38,625 bases of DNA, from NCBI GenBank assembly GCA_964510855.1, contig CAZEDB010000014.1, positions 1 to 38,625 of the forward strand. Reading direction: 5' to 3'. The position numbers and the translations under genes were made by a program. The stretch comes from UBA8828 sp964510855. Lineage in GTDB: Bacteria > Verrucomicrobiota > Verrucomicrobiia > Opitutales > UBA953. Shown here piece after piece: positions 8,610 to 15,432 of this stretch; within the stretch, counting starts at the first letter, position 1; each line of letters opens with the position of its first letter. The notes under the pieces were generated by a model. The model was not told the DNA's origin. It did no database searches and saw only the letters and a list, made by a program, of their open reading frames with translations.

Positions 8610-9229
8610 GGAGGTGAGGCGCCTTCTCGGCGGCTGGTAATGGGAATATCGATGATGGCCTGCTCTTTTTCGTGACGGAGGTAAATGCGCAGGCTATCGG
8701 GCGTGAGCCAATTATCGCCTTCACGTAAGGGTCGCTCAACGCGCTGCCACTGACCGCTAGTGGCATCACGATAACCGTACTCGACGCGCTCGGCGAACGG
8801 TGAAAGCAGGGCTTCGTGCCACTGGTCGCGCTCGGAATCGGTTTCAGCTCGCGAGCGCCAACCGAGCACGAGCCCGCGATTTTTATCTACCTCGAGGACA
8901 AGATCAACGTCTGGTAAGGGCTCTGCTGCCCAGGGCGTGAGCCGACCGCCTGAGGGGAGCGACCAAGTGGCGCGTGCGGCATCCCCTCTTCCACTCCACG
9001 CAATTTCGGAAATCCTCAGCGCGGTGCCGCCCGCACGTTCAGTGGCCTCGCGGAAACTTTCATTGAGTTGTCGGGCTAACGCGCGCCGATGTTGATCAAA
9101 GAGTCGCCGGTCACGCCCATCACCCCAACTCCCCACGATGCCAAAGAGTAGGGAATTAAGCGCCACTAAGATGGCGGCAATAATGGCGAGTGAGAGTAGA
9201 ACCTCAATTAAGGTAAAACCGCGTTTCAT
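8606..9229 (-). CDS. gspJ: GspJ-like minor pseudopilin
   Basis: This 207-residue pseudopilin has a type III prepilin leader, MKRGFTLIEVLLSLAIIAAI, with Gly at the cleavage site and Glu at mature position 5. It would be processed by a GspO-type peptidase, which is not in this window. Its length and place between gspI and gspK match GspJ, a component of the tip complex. The ATG overlaps the gspI stop by 4 bp. The split between GspI, GspJ and GspH is by order and length, since their C-terminal domains diverge. Confidence 0.85.
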   Translation of the reverse strand: MKRGFTLIEVLLSLAIIAAILVALNSLLFGIVGSWGDGRDRRLFDQHRRALARQLNESFREATERAGGTALRISEIAWSGRGDAARATWSLPSGGRLTPWAAEPLPDVDLVLEVDKNRGLVLGWRSRAETDSERDQWHEALLSPFAERVEYGYRDATSGQWQRVERPLREGDNWLTPDSLRIYLRHEKEQAIIDIPITSRREGASPP

Positions 9230-9822
9230 CGTCCGCTCCTTTCCGGACGACCTGCAGCAGGTGGTCGCGTGTCGTTAGGTCTTTGCGTTCCTGCCTCGGC
9301 CGAGGGAGTCTGAGGGCGCGGACGGCGGTTCGTGCTGCCTGAAGCGTTGCCCCCGAGCGTGCCTTCAAACTCACGCGAGGTGCGAAGCCGTTCGCGGGCG
9401 GCTTGCCTCCGGGTTTGTCGATCGGCGTCGCTAGACCAGGCTGGACGTAAAAGAAAGAACTCTTGTTGGGTTACGGTTTCACGAGTGCCGTTGGTCGAGC
9501 GTACGGTGAGTTTAACCGTAAAGAGATCACTGACATCGGTGAGGGCGAGTTCAGCTGCCCAACTTGCTTCTGAACCATCTTCAAGTTGCAGCGTGCCACT
9601 TAAAGCCTGCCCACTGAGCGTTACTAATTGTCCGTCGGCCAAAGCATCGGGTGCTAATACCGCCGCACGCGCTTCGCGCAGAGCCTCATCTTCCCGCTCC
9701 AGCCGTTGCATGGATTCGCGGGCTAAAAGTAAATTCCCATGCGTGGCGGCTAAACCTACAGCCGCGAGCGCGAAGACCGCTAACGCGACTAAAACTTCAA
9801 TTAGGGTCAGCCCGCGTTTCAT
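9226..9822 (-). CDS. gspI: GspI-like minor pseudopilin
   Basis: This 198-residue pseudopilin starts at ATG 9822-9820; a TTG lies one codon upstream. The leader MKRGLTLIEVLVALAVFALA is a typical prepilin signal. The C-terminal 50 residues are rich in Arg, Pro, Ser and Thr and are probably a disordered tail that ordinary GspI proteins of about 120-130 residues lack. The start codon overlaps the gspH stop (ATGA). It probably forms the tip complex with GspJ and GspK. Confidence 0.85.
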   Translation of the reverse strand: MKRGLTLIEVLVALAVFALAAVGLAATHGNLLLARESMQRLEREDEALREARAAVLAPDALADGQLVTLSGQALSGTLQLEDGSEASWAAELALTDVSDLFTVKLTVRSTNGTRETVTQQEFFLLRPAWSSDADRQTRRQAARERLRTSREFEGTLGGNASGSTNRRPRPQTPSAEAGTQRPNDTRPPAAGRPERSGR

Positions 9823-10316
9823 CAACGCTTGGGGGTTGGTAAGAGAGCCGCCGTGAGAGGGTCTAAGTCGCGATAGGTAGTTTGACCAAGTCGACGTACT
9901 TCAATGCGTGCTCGGTCACAGGTGCCATCCGCATAAAAACGTAAGCGGGTTAAGGGCGGGGCTTCGGCGGTACCGCCCAAAAGGATGAGACCTTCAGTTT
10001 CAGGTCCAACCAGACGCGCGCGAAGGGTTTCAGTCTGGGTGAGAGTGCGCGTCTGGGTGGGTAAGTCACCCCAAGTGAGTTGACTGCCTTCTTCGAGGAT
10101 GCGCACGTCTAGGGTCTGGCCGATTTCAACCGCGTGACGGCGCGCGCGCTGTAAGGCAGCGAGTAACTGGTCCTCCGGGTCACTCTGGTCGGCGGCCCGC
10201 ATGAGGTTGCCGGCTCCTGCCACCCAAAGACCCGAGATTAAGGCGCAAAGGCCTAAAGCGAGTAGGACTTCAATAAGCGTGAAGCCACGGCTTACAGCGG
10301 CTTCAGCGCCCTTCAT
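9822..10316 (-). CDS. gspH: GspH-like minor pseudopilin
   Basis: The protein has 164 residues from the ATG at 10316, which overlaps the gspG TAA stop by one base; an in-frame TTG two codons upstream is less likely. Residues 8-28 form the prepilin leader (SRGFTLIEVLLALGLCALIS), with Gly before the cleavage site and Glu at mature position 5. The C-terminal part is beta-rich with a CDRARIEVRRLG stretch, in keeping with the GspH fold that links the major pseudopilus to the tip complex. The leader is preceded by a slightly longer basic stretch than in its neighbours. Confidence 0.8.
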   Translation of the reverse strand: MKGAEAAVSRGFTLIEVLLALGLCALISGLWVAGAGNLMRAADQSDPEDQLLAALQRARRHAVEIGQTLDVRILEEGSQLTWGDLPTQTRTLTQTETLRARLVGPETEGLILLGGTAEAPPLTRLRFYADGTCDRARIEVRRLGQTTYRDLDPLTAALLPTPKR

Positions 10317-10750
10317 TACCAATTACCAATATCGTCGGCAGTGTCGGGCAGACGGTCTTTCCCCTTGGAAAAGATATCATAGCCATCAGGGTTACGCGTC
10401 CCAGGCGAACGATACTGATACGGTTCGCCCCAAGGATCATCCGCCATTTTTCCTCCCTTGGTTTCTACATAAGCCCCTCGCCAGCGTTCAGCGCGACCTT
10501 CAGGAGCAACCGCTAAAGCTGCTAAGCCCTCTTCCGTGGTTGGGTAATCACCCAGATCGAGCCGGTAGCGCATCAAGGCCGTCTTCAGCGATTCATTGAC
10601 GGCGAGCGAGGCAATCTGTTCTTGGCTACGTCCAAAGACGCCATCGAGCTTCGTCATGGCGTAGCCTGCTACGAGAGCGACAATCGCCAGAGCGATTAAA
10701 ATTTCGATTAACGTGAAACCCCTTCGCGAAGTATATTTAACAGTACGCAT
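10316..10750 (-). CDS. gspG: Major pseudopilin GspG
   Basis: This 144-residue protein is the main subunit of the secretion pseudopilus. The leader RRGFTLIEILIALAIVALVA is typical. The mature domain shows the strongly conserved GspG signatures YPTTEEGLAAL, DPWGEPYQY and PDGYDIFSKGKD, the last forming the calcium-binding loop. The family length and these motifs make it the surest pseudopilin in the cluster. It is 5 bp downstream of the gspC-like gene and overlaps gspH by one base. Confidence 0.97.
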   Translation of the reverse strand: MRTVKYTSRRGFTLIEILIALAIVALVAGYAMTKLDGVFGRSQEQIASLAVNESLKTALMRYRLDLGDYPTTEEGLAALAVAPEGRAERWRGAYVETKGGKMADDPWGEPYQYRSPGTRNPDGYDIFSKGKDRLPDTADDIGNW

Positions 10751-10755
10751 AAAAA

Positions 10756-11406
10756 TTAACGAGAGCCGCGGCGGCGACCTGAACCTTCGCTAGTAGCTCC
10801 CTCGCCAGAGTTTTCCTCGGAACGAGAACGACGGCTAGTACCCGCCTCGCCGCCTTCGGCTTGGACCTGTTGCATGCGTTCTTGCCAGCGGCGTTCGCGC
10901 TCGGCGCGGTAGGCGGCAATTTGCTCGGGAGTAAAATTACCCCACGGCGTTTGAACTTTTCCATCGGGGCCAGGCTCGGGCAAAGGAGGTCCGCCGCGAC
11001 CGCCACCTTCATCGACCCGAACGGTGGGTTGGGTCGGGGCTTCATATTTGGAAACCGTGGCCGGCTTAAGAGTCAGCGACGAAGCTCGGCCAGCACTTTC
11101 GATAACCAAGGTCGAGGTAGCTGGATCAAAGGATTTAACTACCACCGCTGAAGCATCCGCTGATTTTTCATCCGCCGCCACCCAGATACCCTGTTTGGTG
11201 GTGGTGTTATAGACGCTGTAAAAAGTCCGGCCATTCTCTTGGTACATGCCCCGGAGCTCGAGGTTAGCCGCTGGAGCAACCTGGGTCGTACTCGCCTTGG
11301 CACCAGTACCAAAAGGTGAATTGGTCGCCAAAGCCTCAAGATCAATGCCTGCTGCACCTAGGGAGTAGGTGGTAAGACAAAGGGTGAGGGTTAAAGTGGA
11401 TTGCAT
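10756..11406 (-). CDS. Secreted GspC/PilP-like protein with a charged C-terminal tail
   Basis: This is the first gene of the minus-strand secretion operon; it encodes 216 residues. The N-terminus (MQSTLTLTLCLTTYSLGAAG) looks like a signal peptide or signal anchor. Residues about 45-115 form a beta-rich domain (LELRGMYQENGRTFYSVYN ... GIWVAADEKS) that has the pattern of the homology-region domain of GspC/PilP, which contacts the secretin. No PDZ domain follows. Instead there is a Gly/Pro-rich linker, a charged helix (TPEQIAAYRAERERRWQERM) and a tail rich in Arg, Ser, Gly and Glu. A GspC-like role is inferred from the domain pattern and its place next to gspG. It could be a lineage-specific accessory protein. 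Confidence 0.55.
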   Translation of the reverse strand: MQSTLTLTLCLTTYSLGAAGIDLEALATNSPFGTGAKASTTQVAPAANLELRGMYQENGRTFYSVYNTTTKQGIWVAADEKSADASAVVVKSFDPATSTLVIESAGRASSLTLKPATVSKYEAPTQPTVRVDEGGGRGGPPLPEPGPDGKVQTPWGNFTPEQIAAYRAERERRWQERMQQVQAEGGEAGTSRRSRSEENSGEGATSEGSGRRRGSR

Positions 11407-11484
11407 GAAGGTAAGTAGTACCCGCCAACGGCTCTTAGGTTTCGCACCTCCGGCAACTTGGCAAACAAATGGTACTCTCTTGGT

Positions 11485-11519
11485 AGACTTCAGAGGAAAG
11501 ACTTCGGATGAAAGAGGGG
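11485..11519. repeat. Heptad-phased repeat, first copy of a 21-bp inverted repeat
   Basis: Five consecutive 7-mers, AGACTTC, AGAGGAA, AGACTTC, GGATGAA and AGAGGGG. The first 21 bases (11485-11505) recur as an exact reverse complement at 11759-11779. The stretch is non-coding, between the gspC-like start and tRNA-Ser. Confidence 0.7.
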
Positions 11520-11549
11520 AATTGGGACTCGGGGCCCAGGGAATAGGAA

Positions 11550-11633
11550 AGAGTAAAAAGTAGAAGGTAAAAGGTAGAAAGGGCGGGAAATTAAGAATTA
11601 AAAATTAAAATGAGGGTAAGAATGAAGATGGGG
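11550..11633. repeat. Purine-rich heptad repeat tract
   Basis: Twelve 7-bp units in register, such as AAAGTAG, AAGGTAA, AAGGTAG, TAAGAAT, TAAAAAT and TAAAATG. A 27-bp stretch (11557-11583) is identical to 29963-29989, on the same strand and 18.4 kb away. No coding potential is seen. Confidence 0.8.
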
Positions 11634-11637
11634 TAGG

Positions 11638-11656
11638 GCGGTTTCTCCAAAACCGC
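11638..11656. other. Stem-loop of unknown role
   Basis: GCGGTTT and AAACCGC form a 7-bp stem with a 5-base loop. Neither side has a U-rich tail, so it is not called a terminator. It lies next to the heptad tract, upstream of the gspC-like operon. Confidence 0.4.
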
Positions 11657-11744
11657 TAAGAAACCAAGGTGCTTCTCAGTTCCCAGCTTCCCCGCTCAGT
11701 AATCAAAAGCTAACCAACTGTTCAGCCAACCAGCCCAATTAGTA

Positions 11745-11786
11745 CCTATCTTTCCTTTGAAGTCTTTCCTCTGAAGTCTTCCAAAG
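11745..11786. repeat. Pyrimidine-rich heptad repeat, second copy of the 21-bp inverted repeat
   Basis: Six 7-mers in register: CCTATCT, TTCCTTT, GAAGTCT, TTCCTCT, GAAGTCT and TCCAAAG. Positions 11759-11779 are the exact reverse complement of 11485-11505. The tract ends two bases before the tRNA-like flank of the gap. Confidence 0.75.
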
Positions 11787-11787
11787 C

Positions 11788-11809
11788 GGCGGAGAGGGAG
11801 GGATTCGAA
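11788..11809 (-). repeat. 22-bp copy of the tRNA-Ser 3' end at the left gap edge
   Basis: These 22 bases are identical to 11910-11931, the 3' end of tRNA-Ser including the acceptor strand and part of the T arm. They end exactly where the N run starts, and the second copy begins exactly where it ends. The simplest reading is an unmerged overlap between two contigs. A true second tRNA-Ser or an attachment-site duplication is possible. Confidence 0.7.
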
Positions 11810-11909
11810 NNNNNNNNNNNNNNNNNNNNNNNNNNNNNNNNNNNNNNNNNNNNNNNNNNNNNNNNNNNNNNNNNNNNNNNNNNNNNNNNNNNNNNNNNNN
11901 NNNNNNNNN
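11810..11909. other. Scaffold gap of 100 N
   Basis: Exactly 100 unknown bases, the usual placeholder for a gap of unknown size. Both edges carry the same 22 bp, so the true gap may be an overlap with nothing missing. Any reading frame drawn through it is meaningless. Confidence 0.95.
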
Positions 11910-11998
11910 GGCGGAGAGGGAGGGATTCGAACCCCCGGAACCCTTGCGGGCTCATCTGATTTCGAATCAGACGCAATCGACCACTCTGCCACCTCTCC
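11910..11998 (-). tRNA. tRNA-Ser(CGA)
   Basis: Read on the minus strand, the gene starts GGAGAGG at 11998 and closes with CCTCTCC and discriminator G at 11912, with two further C of the CCA end at 11911-11910. The anticodon stem TCTGA/TCAGA encloses the loop TTCGAAA, giving anticodon CGA, which reads UCG. A long variable arm (about 20 nt) and the T loop GGTTCGAATCC are present, as expected for a class II serine tRNA. The final A of CCA cannot be seen because the N run begins there; the left gap flank would place a G, so CCA may be added after transcription. Confidence 0.95.
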
Positions 11999-12120
11999 GT
12001 TTGCCTTGTAATAAGGAGGTCTGAACAAACCCGCCTCTTTCCTAGGGGCAAGGGAAAAACCGCTATCAACCCGCTCGACACCCCTCGGTTTCATGGCTTA
12101 AACCTAGTTACCCTAATCCT

Positions 12121-13692
12121 ATGACATCCGTTCCTTACGCCGATGCTTCCCGTCAGGACAAACTCCTCTTCTGGGGGTGTTTCCTGGCTATGATCACAAC
12201 CTCGCTCGCCTTTATCACGCGGGCGTTTTTGTGTAACGACCCGACACTCTGGCCCAAGACCTTCGGGCTAGATAAAGTTCAGGCCGCCGAACTTTTTGGC
12301 GCCGGCATCTGGTCCTTCGCCCTCTCTATCATTCTTTTCTCCTTAGTCATCGACCGCATTGGTTATAAAGCGGCGATGGTGTTCTCATTCCTCTGCTACG
12401 CAGGTTATGCAGTCTTTGCCTTGATGGCTTACGACACCGTAGCAGCGGGTACGCCCGAGGCACAACGCGCCGCTTACTGGTTACTCTACGCAGGCTCAGT
12501 TATTCTTGGTTTGGGCAATGGTACGGTTGAGGCCTTCACCAATCCAGTGGTTGCCACCATGTACAGCCGCGAGAAAACCAAGTGGCTCAACATTCTCCAT
12601 GCTGGCTGGCCCGCAGGTTTGGTCATTGGTGGTCTGCTTTCAATCGGCTTGGCTGAGCAGGTTAAAGCTGACTGGCGTATCTTAGTTTATCTCTTAGCCG
12701 CACCCGCAATTATTTTCCTTATCATGCTCGCTCGAGCACAATTCCCCGTTAACGAGCGCGTAGCCTCGGGTACGTCGTATCGCGAAATGCTGGCGGAGTT
12801 TGGCGTCTTTGGTGCCGCTCTCGCTGGCTTCCTTATGTGCCGTCAGATGGATCAGGTTTTTGATGCCTGGACCCCTACCACCACCTGGATTGTGCTCGGT
12901 GCGAGTATCGGTGCGTTTGCCTACTACGCTCGCTCCTTGGGGAACGGCTTACTTATCTTGCTCTGTATCGTGATGATTCCGTTAGCGACCACTGAGCTTG
13001 GAACCGATGGTGCTATCACCGGCATTATGGAAGCGCCTCTTAAAGAAGCAGGTGCCCACGCACTTTGGGTTCTGATTTACACTTCAGCCATCATGGCGCT
13101 CCTGCGGTTTAATGCTGGCCCGATTGTCAGCCGTATTTCTCCGTTAGGTCTTTTGGCGGTCAGTGCGGTGCTCGCGATTGCGGGCTTATTCTGGCTCTCG
13201 GCCGCTTCGGGACTCGTTTCCATCTTCGCCGCTGCGACCCTTTATGGCTGCGGAAAGTCGTTCTTCTGGCCAACCACCTTAGGCGTGGTTTCAGAGCAGA
13301 CGCCTAAAGGTGGTGCGCTTACCCTCAATGCCATCGCCGGTATTGGTATGCTAGCGGTTGGTATCGTGGGCGGCCCGGCAATCGGCGCGATTCAAGAAAC
13401 GGCTGCCAAAGATGCGATCACGCAAAGCCTAGGAGCCGATACGTACCAAAAAGTTTCCAAACAGGCTAATTACTTTTTGGGTGATTACTCCGCGGTGGAT
13501 GAAGCTAAGGTTGCTGCTCAACCTGCAGAAGCCGCAGCGAAAATTCAGCAAGCTATCGATGGCTCACGTCAAGGTTCGCTGCGTACCATCGCGCTATTCC
13601 CGGCCGTGATGCTACTGGCTTACCTTGGTTTGATTGTCTGGTTCCGTCGCAAGGGCGGTTACAAACCCATCACCCTCAATTCTGCTCACTAA
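12121..13692 (+). CDS. Major facilitator superfamily transporter
   Basis: This is an integral membrane transporter of 523 residues with about twelve hydrophobic helices in two halves and a charged middle loop. The start ATG 12121 gives a short polar N-terminus before the first helix. The DRIGYKAA stretch between helices 2 and 3 corresponds to the MFS signature loop. A soluble insert of about 65 residues (AAKDAITQSLGADTYQKVSK onward) precedes the last helix, which is unusual for the family. The substrate cannot be read from sequence; sugar or organic-acid uptake is only a guess. The cytochrome c gene follows on the same strand after 114 bp, with a hairpin between them. No clear Shine-Dalgarno motif is seen. 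Confidence 0.85.
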   Translation: MTSVPYADASRQDKLLFWGCFLAMITTSLAFITRAFLCNDPTLWPKTFGLDKVQAAELFGAGIWSFALSIILFSLVIDRIGYKAAMVFSFLCYAGYAVFALMAYDTVAAGTPEAQRAAYWLLYAGSVILGLGNGTVEAFTNPVVATMYSREKTKWLNILHAGWPAGLVIGGLLSIGLAEQVKADWRILVYLLAAPAIIFLIMLARAQFPVNERVASGTSYREMLAEFGVFGAALAGFLMCRQMDQVFDAWTPTTTWIVLGASIGAFAYYARSLGNGLLILLCIVMIPLATTELGTDGAITGIMEAPLKEAGAHALWVLIYTSAIMALLRFNAGPIVSRISPLGLLAVSAVLAIAGLFWLSAASGLVSIFAAATLYGCGKSFFWPTTLGVVSEQTPKGGALTLNAIAGIGMLAVGIVGGPAIGAIQETAAKDAITQSLGADTYQKVSKQANYFLGDYSAVDEAKVAAQPAEAAAKIQQAIDGSRQGSLRTIALFPAVMLLAYLGLIVWFRRKGGYKPITLNSAH

Positions 13693-13748
13693 GGGCCTGG
13701 AAATTAGCACGGCTACCTCCGGGCTCTAGTTCTGCTGATGCTTTTCCC

Positions 13749-13767
13749 CCAGCCTGCTTCAGGCTGG
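13749..13767. terminator. Stem-loop between the MFS and cytochrome genes
   Basis: CCAGCCTG, loop CTT, CAGGCTGG: an 8-bp perfect stem with a 3-base loop, 57 bp after the MFS stop. No T-run follows on plus, but pyrimidines flank it on the left. It may act as a weak terminator or RNA-stabilising hairpin. It resembles the hairpin at 38594-38614 in shape. Confidence 0.4.
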
Positions 13768-13806
13768 TGGGAACTCCGTCTCAGGTCTATTGTCTGCTTT
13801 AGACTC

Positions 13807-14271
13807 ATGAAAGCCCTCTTCTTAATCGTCCCTGCCTTAGCTTTGCTGGGAGCAACCGCTTCCCCTGAAGCGTCTGATGTTAAACCCTCAGCCGAAGCTC
13901 TCGAGCGCGGTAAGGCGGTTTATATGAAGACCTGCGTGGCTTGCCACCAACCTAACGGACAAGGCTTAGCCCCAGTATTCCCCCCGCTCGATGGCTCGGA
14001 GTGGCTCCAGCTCGACAACACCGTACTCGCTAAAATCATCCTGCGCGGTCTGCAAGGTCCCATCAAGGTTAAGGGCGTCGATTACAATATGGTCATGGCG
14101 CCTTTGGCCGACTCGTTGAAAGACGGTGAAGTCGCTGATGTTATTAATTACACCCGGGTAACCTTCGGTAAGGGAGGTCCTTTCGCTGATGAAGCTGCTG
14201 TGAAAGCTGCACGCGAGGCATCGAAGGGCCAAAAGGTTCCCTACACCGCGGCTGAACTGGGCGTGAAGTAA
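13807..14271 (+). CDS. Class I c-type cytochrome, monohaem
   Basis: The ATG at 13807 gives 154 residues and a clear signal peptide (MKALFLIVPALALLGATA). An upstream in-frame ATG at 13738 would bury it behind 23 extra residues. The haem site is CVACH, at about residues 43-47 of the preprotein. A later Met in NMVMAPLADSL is the likely sixth ligand. The fold GKAVYMKTC ... DGEVADVINYTR is typical of small cytochrome c domains attached to periplasmic oxidases or acting as electron shuttles. No oxidase gene is near, so its partner is unknown. Confidence 0.9.
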   Translation: MKALFLIVPALALLGATASPEASDVKPSAEALERGKAVYMKTCVACHQPNGQGLAPVFPPLDGSEWLQLDNTVLAKIILRGLQGPIKVKGVDYNMVMAPLADSLKDGEVADVINYTRVTFGKGGPFADEAAVKAAREASKGQKVPYTAAELGVK

Positions 14272-14316
14272 TCACGCTCGGGTTGACCCTTGGGGGCGGC
14301 CCATCATGCTCCGCCT

Positions 14317-14604
14317 ATGACTCAGCCGCAGCCCCCTTGGCGCCAGAAAGAGTTTCTCACTGAACTCTATTATATGGATGCGCGGGCTAGGGTGCTTGAT
14401 TTAGCTGCCTTCCTTGACCGTCTCGATCGTGCCGAAGGCCAGGAAGATCACCGCGTGCGCTCGTTACGCGCAGCATTACGTATCTTGGCAGAGACCCAGC
14501 CGAATCGAGTGGCGCGTCTGCTTGAAGCCTGGAGCGATCCCACCTCCGAGCCTGTGGCCCAAGCTAATAACCAACGTGCGACGGGTTCCTGGCCGGGAGC
14601 TTAA
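14317..14604 (+). CDS. Small protein at the head of the ebo cluster
   Basis: I do not recognise this 95-residue protein. It starts at ATG 14317; an in-frame ATG at 14290 adds nine residues. Most of it is helical, with a Tyr/Asp-rich start (FLTELYYMDARARVLDLAAF) and a second helix ending in RLLEAWSDPT, then a disordered Gly/Ser/Asn tail. No signal peptide or membrane segment is seen. It ends 3 bp before eboB and occupies the position where EboA (over 200 residues) would be expected. It is much too short and not recognisably similar, so I do not call it EboA. Its function is probably tied to the ebo genes, given the spacing. Confidence 0.7.
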   Translation: MTQPQPPWRQKEFLTELYYMDARARVLDLAAFLDRLDRAEGQEDHRVRSLRAALRILAETQPNRVARLLEAWSDPTSEPVAQANNQRATGSWPGA

Positions 14605-14607
14605 GAG

Positions 14608-15432
14608 ATGATGCGCTACATTGAGCCCCATGCCCATATGGTCAGTCGTACCACCGACGACTATCGTGCCTTGGCCCTTTCAGGCTGTGTCGCGGTATGC
14701 GAACCTGCTTTTTGGGCCGGCTTTGACCGTTGTTCAGTAGATGGCTTTCGAGATTATTTTCGACAGCTCACCGAAGTTGAACCTGCACGCGCCGCCCAAT
14801 ACGGCATCCCGCACTTTAGTTGGCTTTGCTTGAATCCTAAGGAGTCTGAAAATCTCGGACTAGCGGAAGAGGTCTTAAGTTTAATCTCGGAGTTTTTGGA
14901 TAAACCCAACGTGCTCGGGATTGGTGAAATAGGACTTAATAAAAATTCCCGTAATGAGATAAAGATTTTCGAGCGGCATGTGCAGCTAGCTATCCAGCAC
15001 CAACGACTCATTCTCGTACACACCCCGCATTTAGAAGACAAACTCAAGGGCACCCGACTCATACTTGATATTCTGCGGGCTCACGGCGTGCGGCCTGAAT
15101 CTGTACTTATTGATCACGTCGAGGAGCATACCGTAAGAGCGGTTTTAGATGCAGGCTATTGGGGAGGTATCACACTTTACCCAGAATCGAAGGCGACCCC
15201 GGCGCGTGCCGTAGATATGATCGAGCAATATGCCAGCGAACGGCTTTGGCTCAATAGTGCCTGTGACTGGGGTCATAGTGAGCCACTCGCTATACCTAAG
15301 GCTGCTTTAGAAATGCTGCGCCGCGGTCATAAGGCTTCTGCGGTCGATGCATTAATCTTTGGCAATCCGCAGCGCTTTCTTTCGCAGATGAAAGGTTTTC
15401 GCGTGGCTGAGCGCGCCCACCTTTTGCCGTGA
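14608..15432 (+). CDS. eboB: TatD-family metal hydrolase, EboB type
   Basis: A TIM-barrel metal-dependent hydrolase of 274 residues. Metal-binding residues of the TatD/amidohydrolase fold are visible: HAH after strand 1 (H8, H10), GEIGLN (Glu), VHTPH, IDHVEEH and a late Asp in NSACDWG. Two ATGs (14608, 14611) are both possible starts. TatD enzymes are nucleases or deoxyribonuclease-like hydrolases, but the ebo member acts on an unknown substrate. It is followed by eboE with a 4-bp GTGA overlap. The family call is firm; the EboB label rests on the neighbouring eboE, eboC, eboD and eboF. Confidence 0.85.
   Translation: MMRYIEPHAHMVSRTTDDYRALALSGCVAVCEPAFWAGFDRCSVDGFRDYFRQLTEVEPARAAQYGIPHFSWLCLNPKESENLGLAEEVLSLISEFLDKPNVLGIGEIGLNKNSRNEIKIFERHVQLAIQHQRLILVHTPHLEDKLKGTRLILDILRAHGVRPESVLIDHVEEHTVRAVLDAGYWGGITLYPESKATPARAVDMIEQYASERLWLNSACDWGHSEPLAIPKAALEMLRRGHKASAVDALIFGNPQRFLSQMKGFRVAERAHLLP

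Noticed and set aside
11696..12094. Open frames across the first gap and tRNA-Ser
   Set aside because: They read through 100 N and through the tRNA gene, so the translation has no meaning.
14317..14604. Calling the small gene eboA
   Set aside because: At 95 residues it is far too short and has no similarity to EboA that I can recognise.
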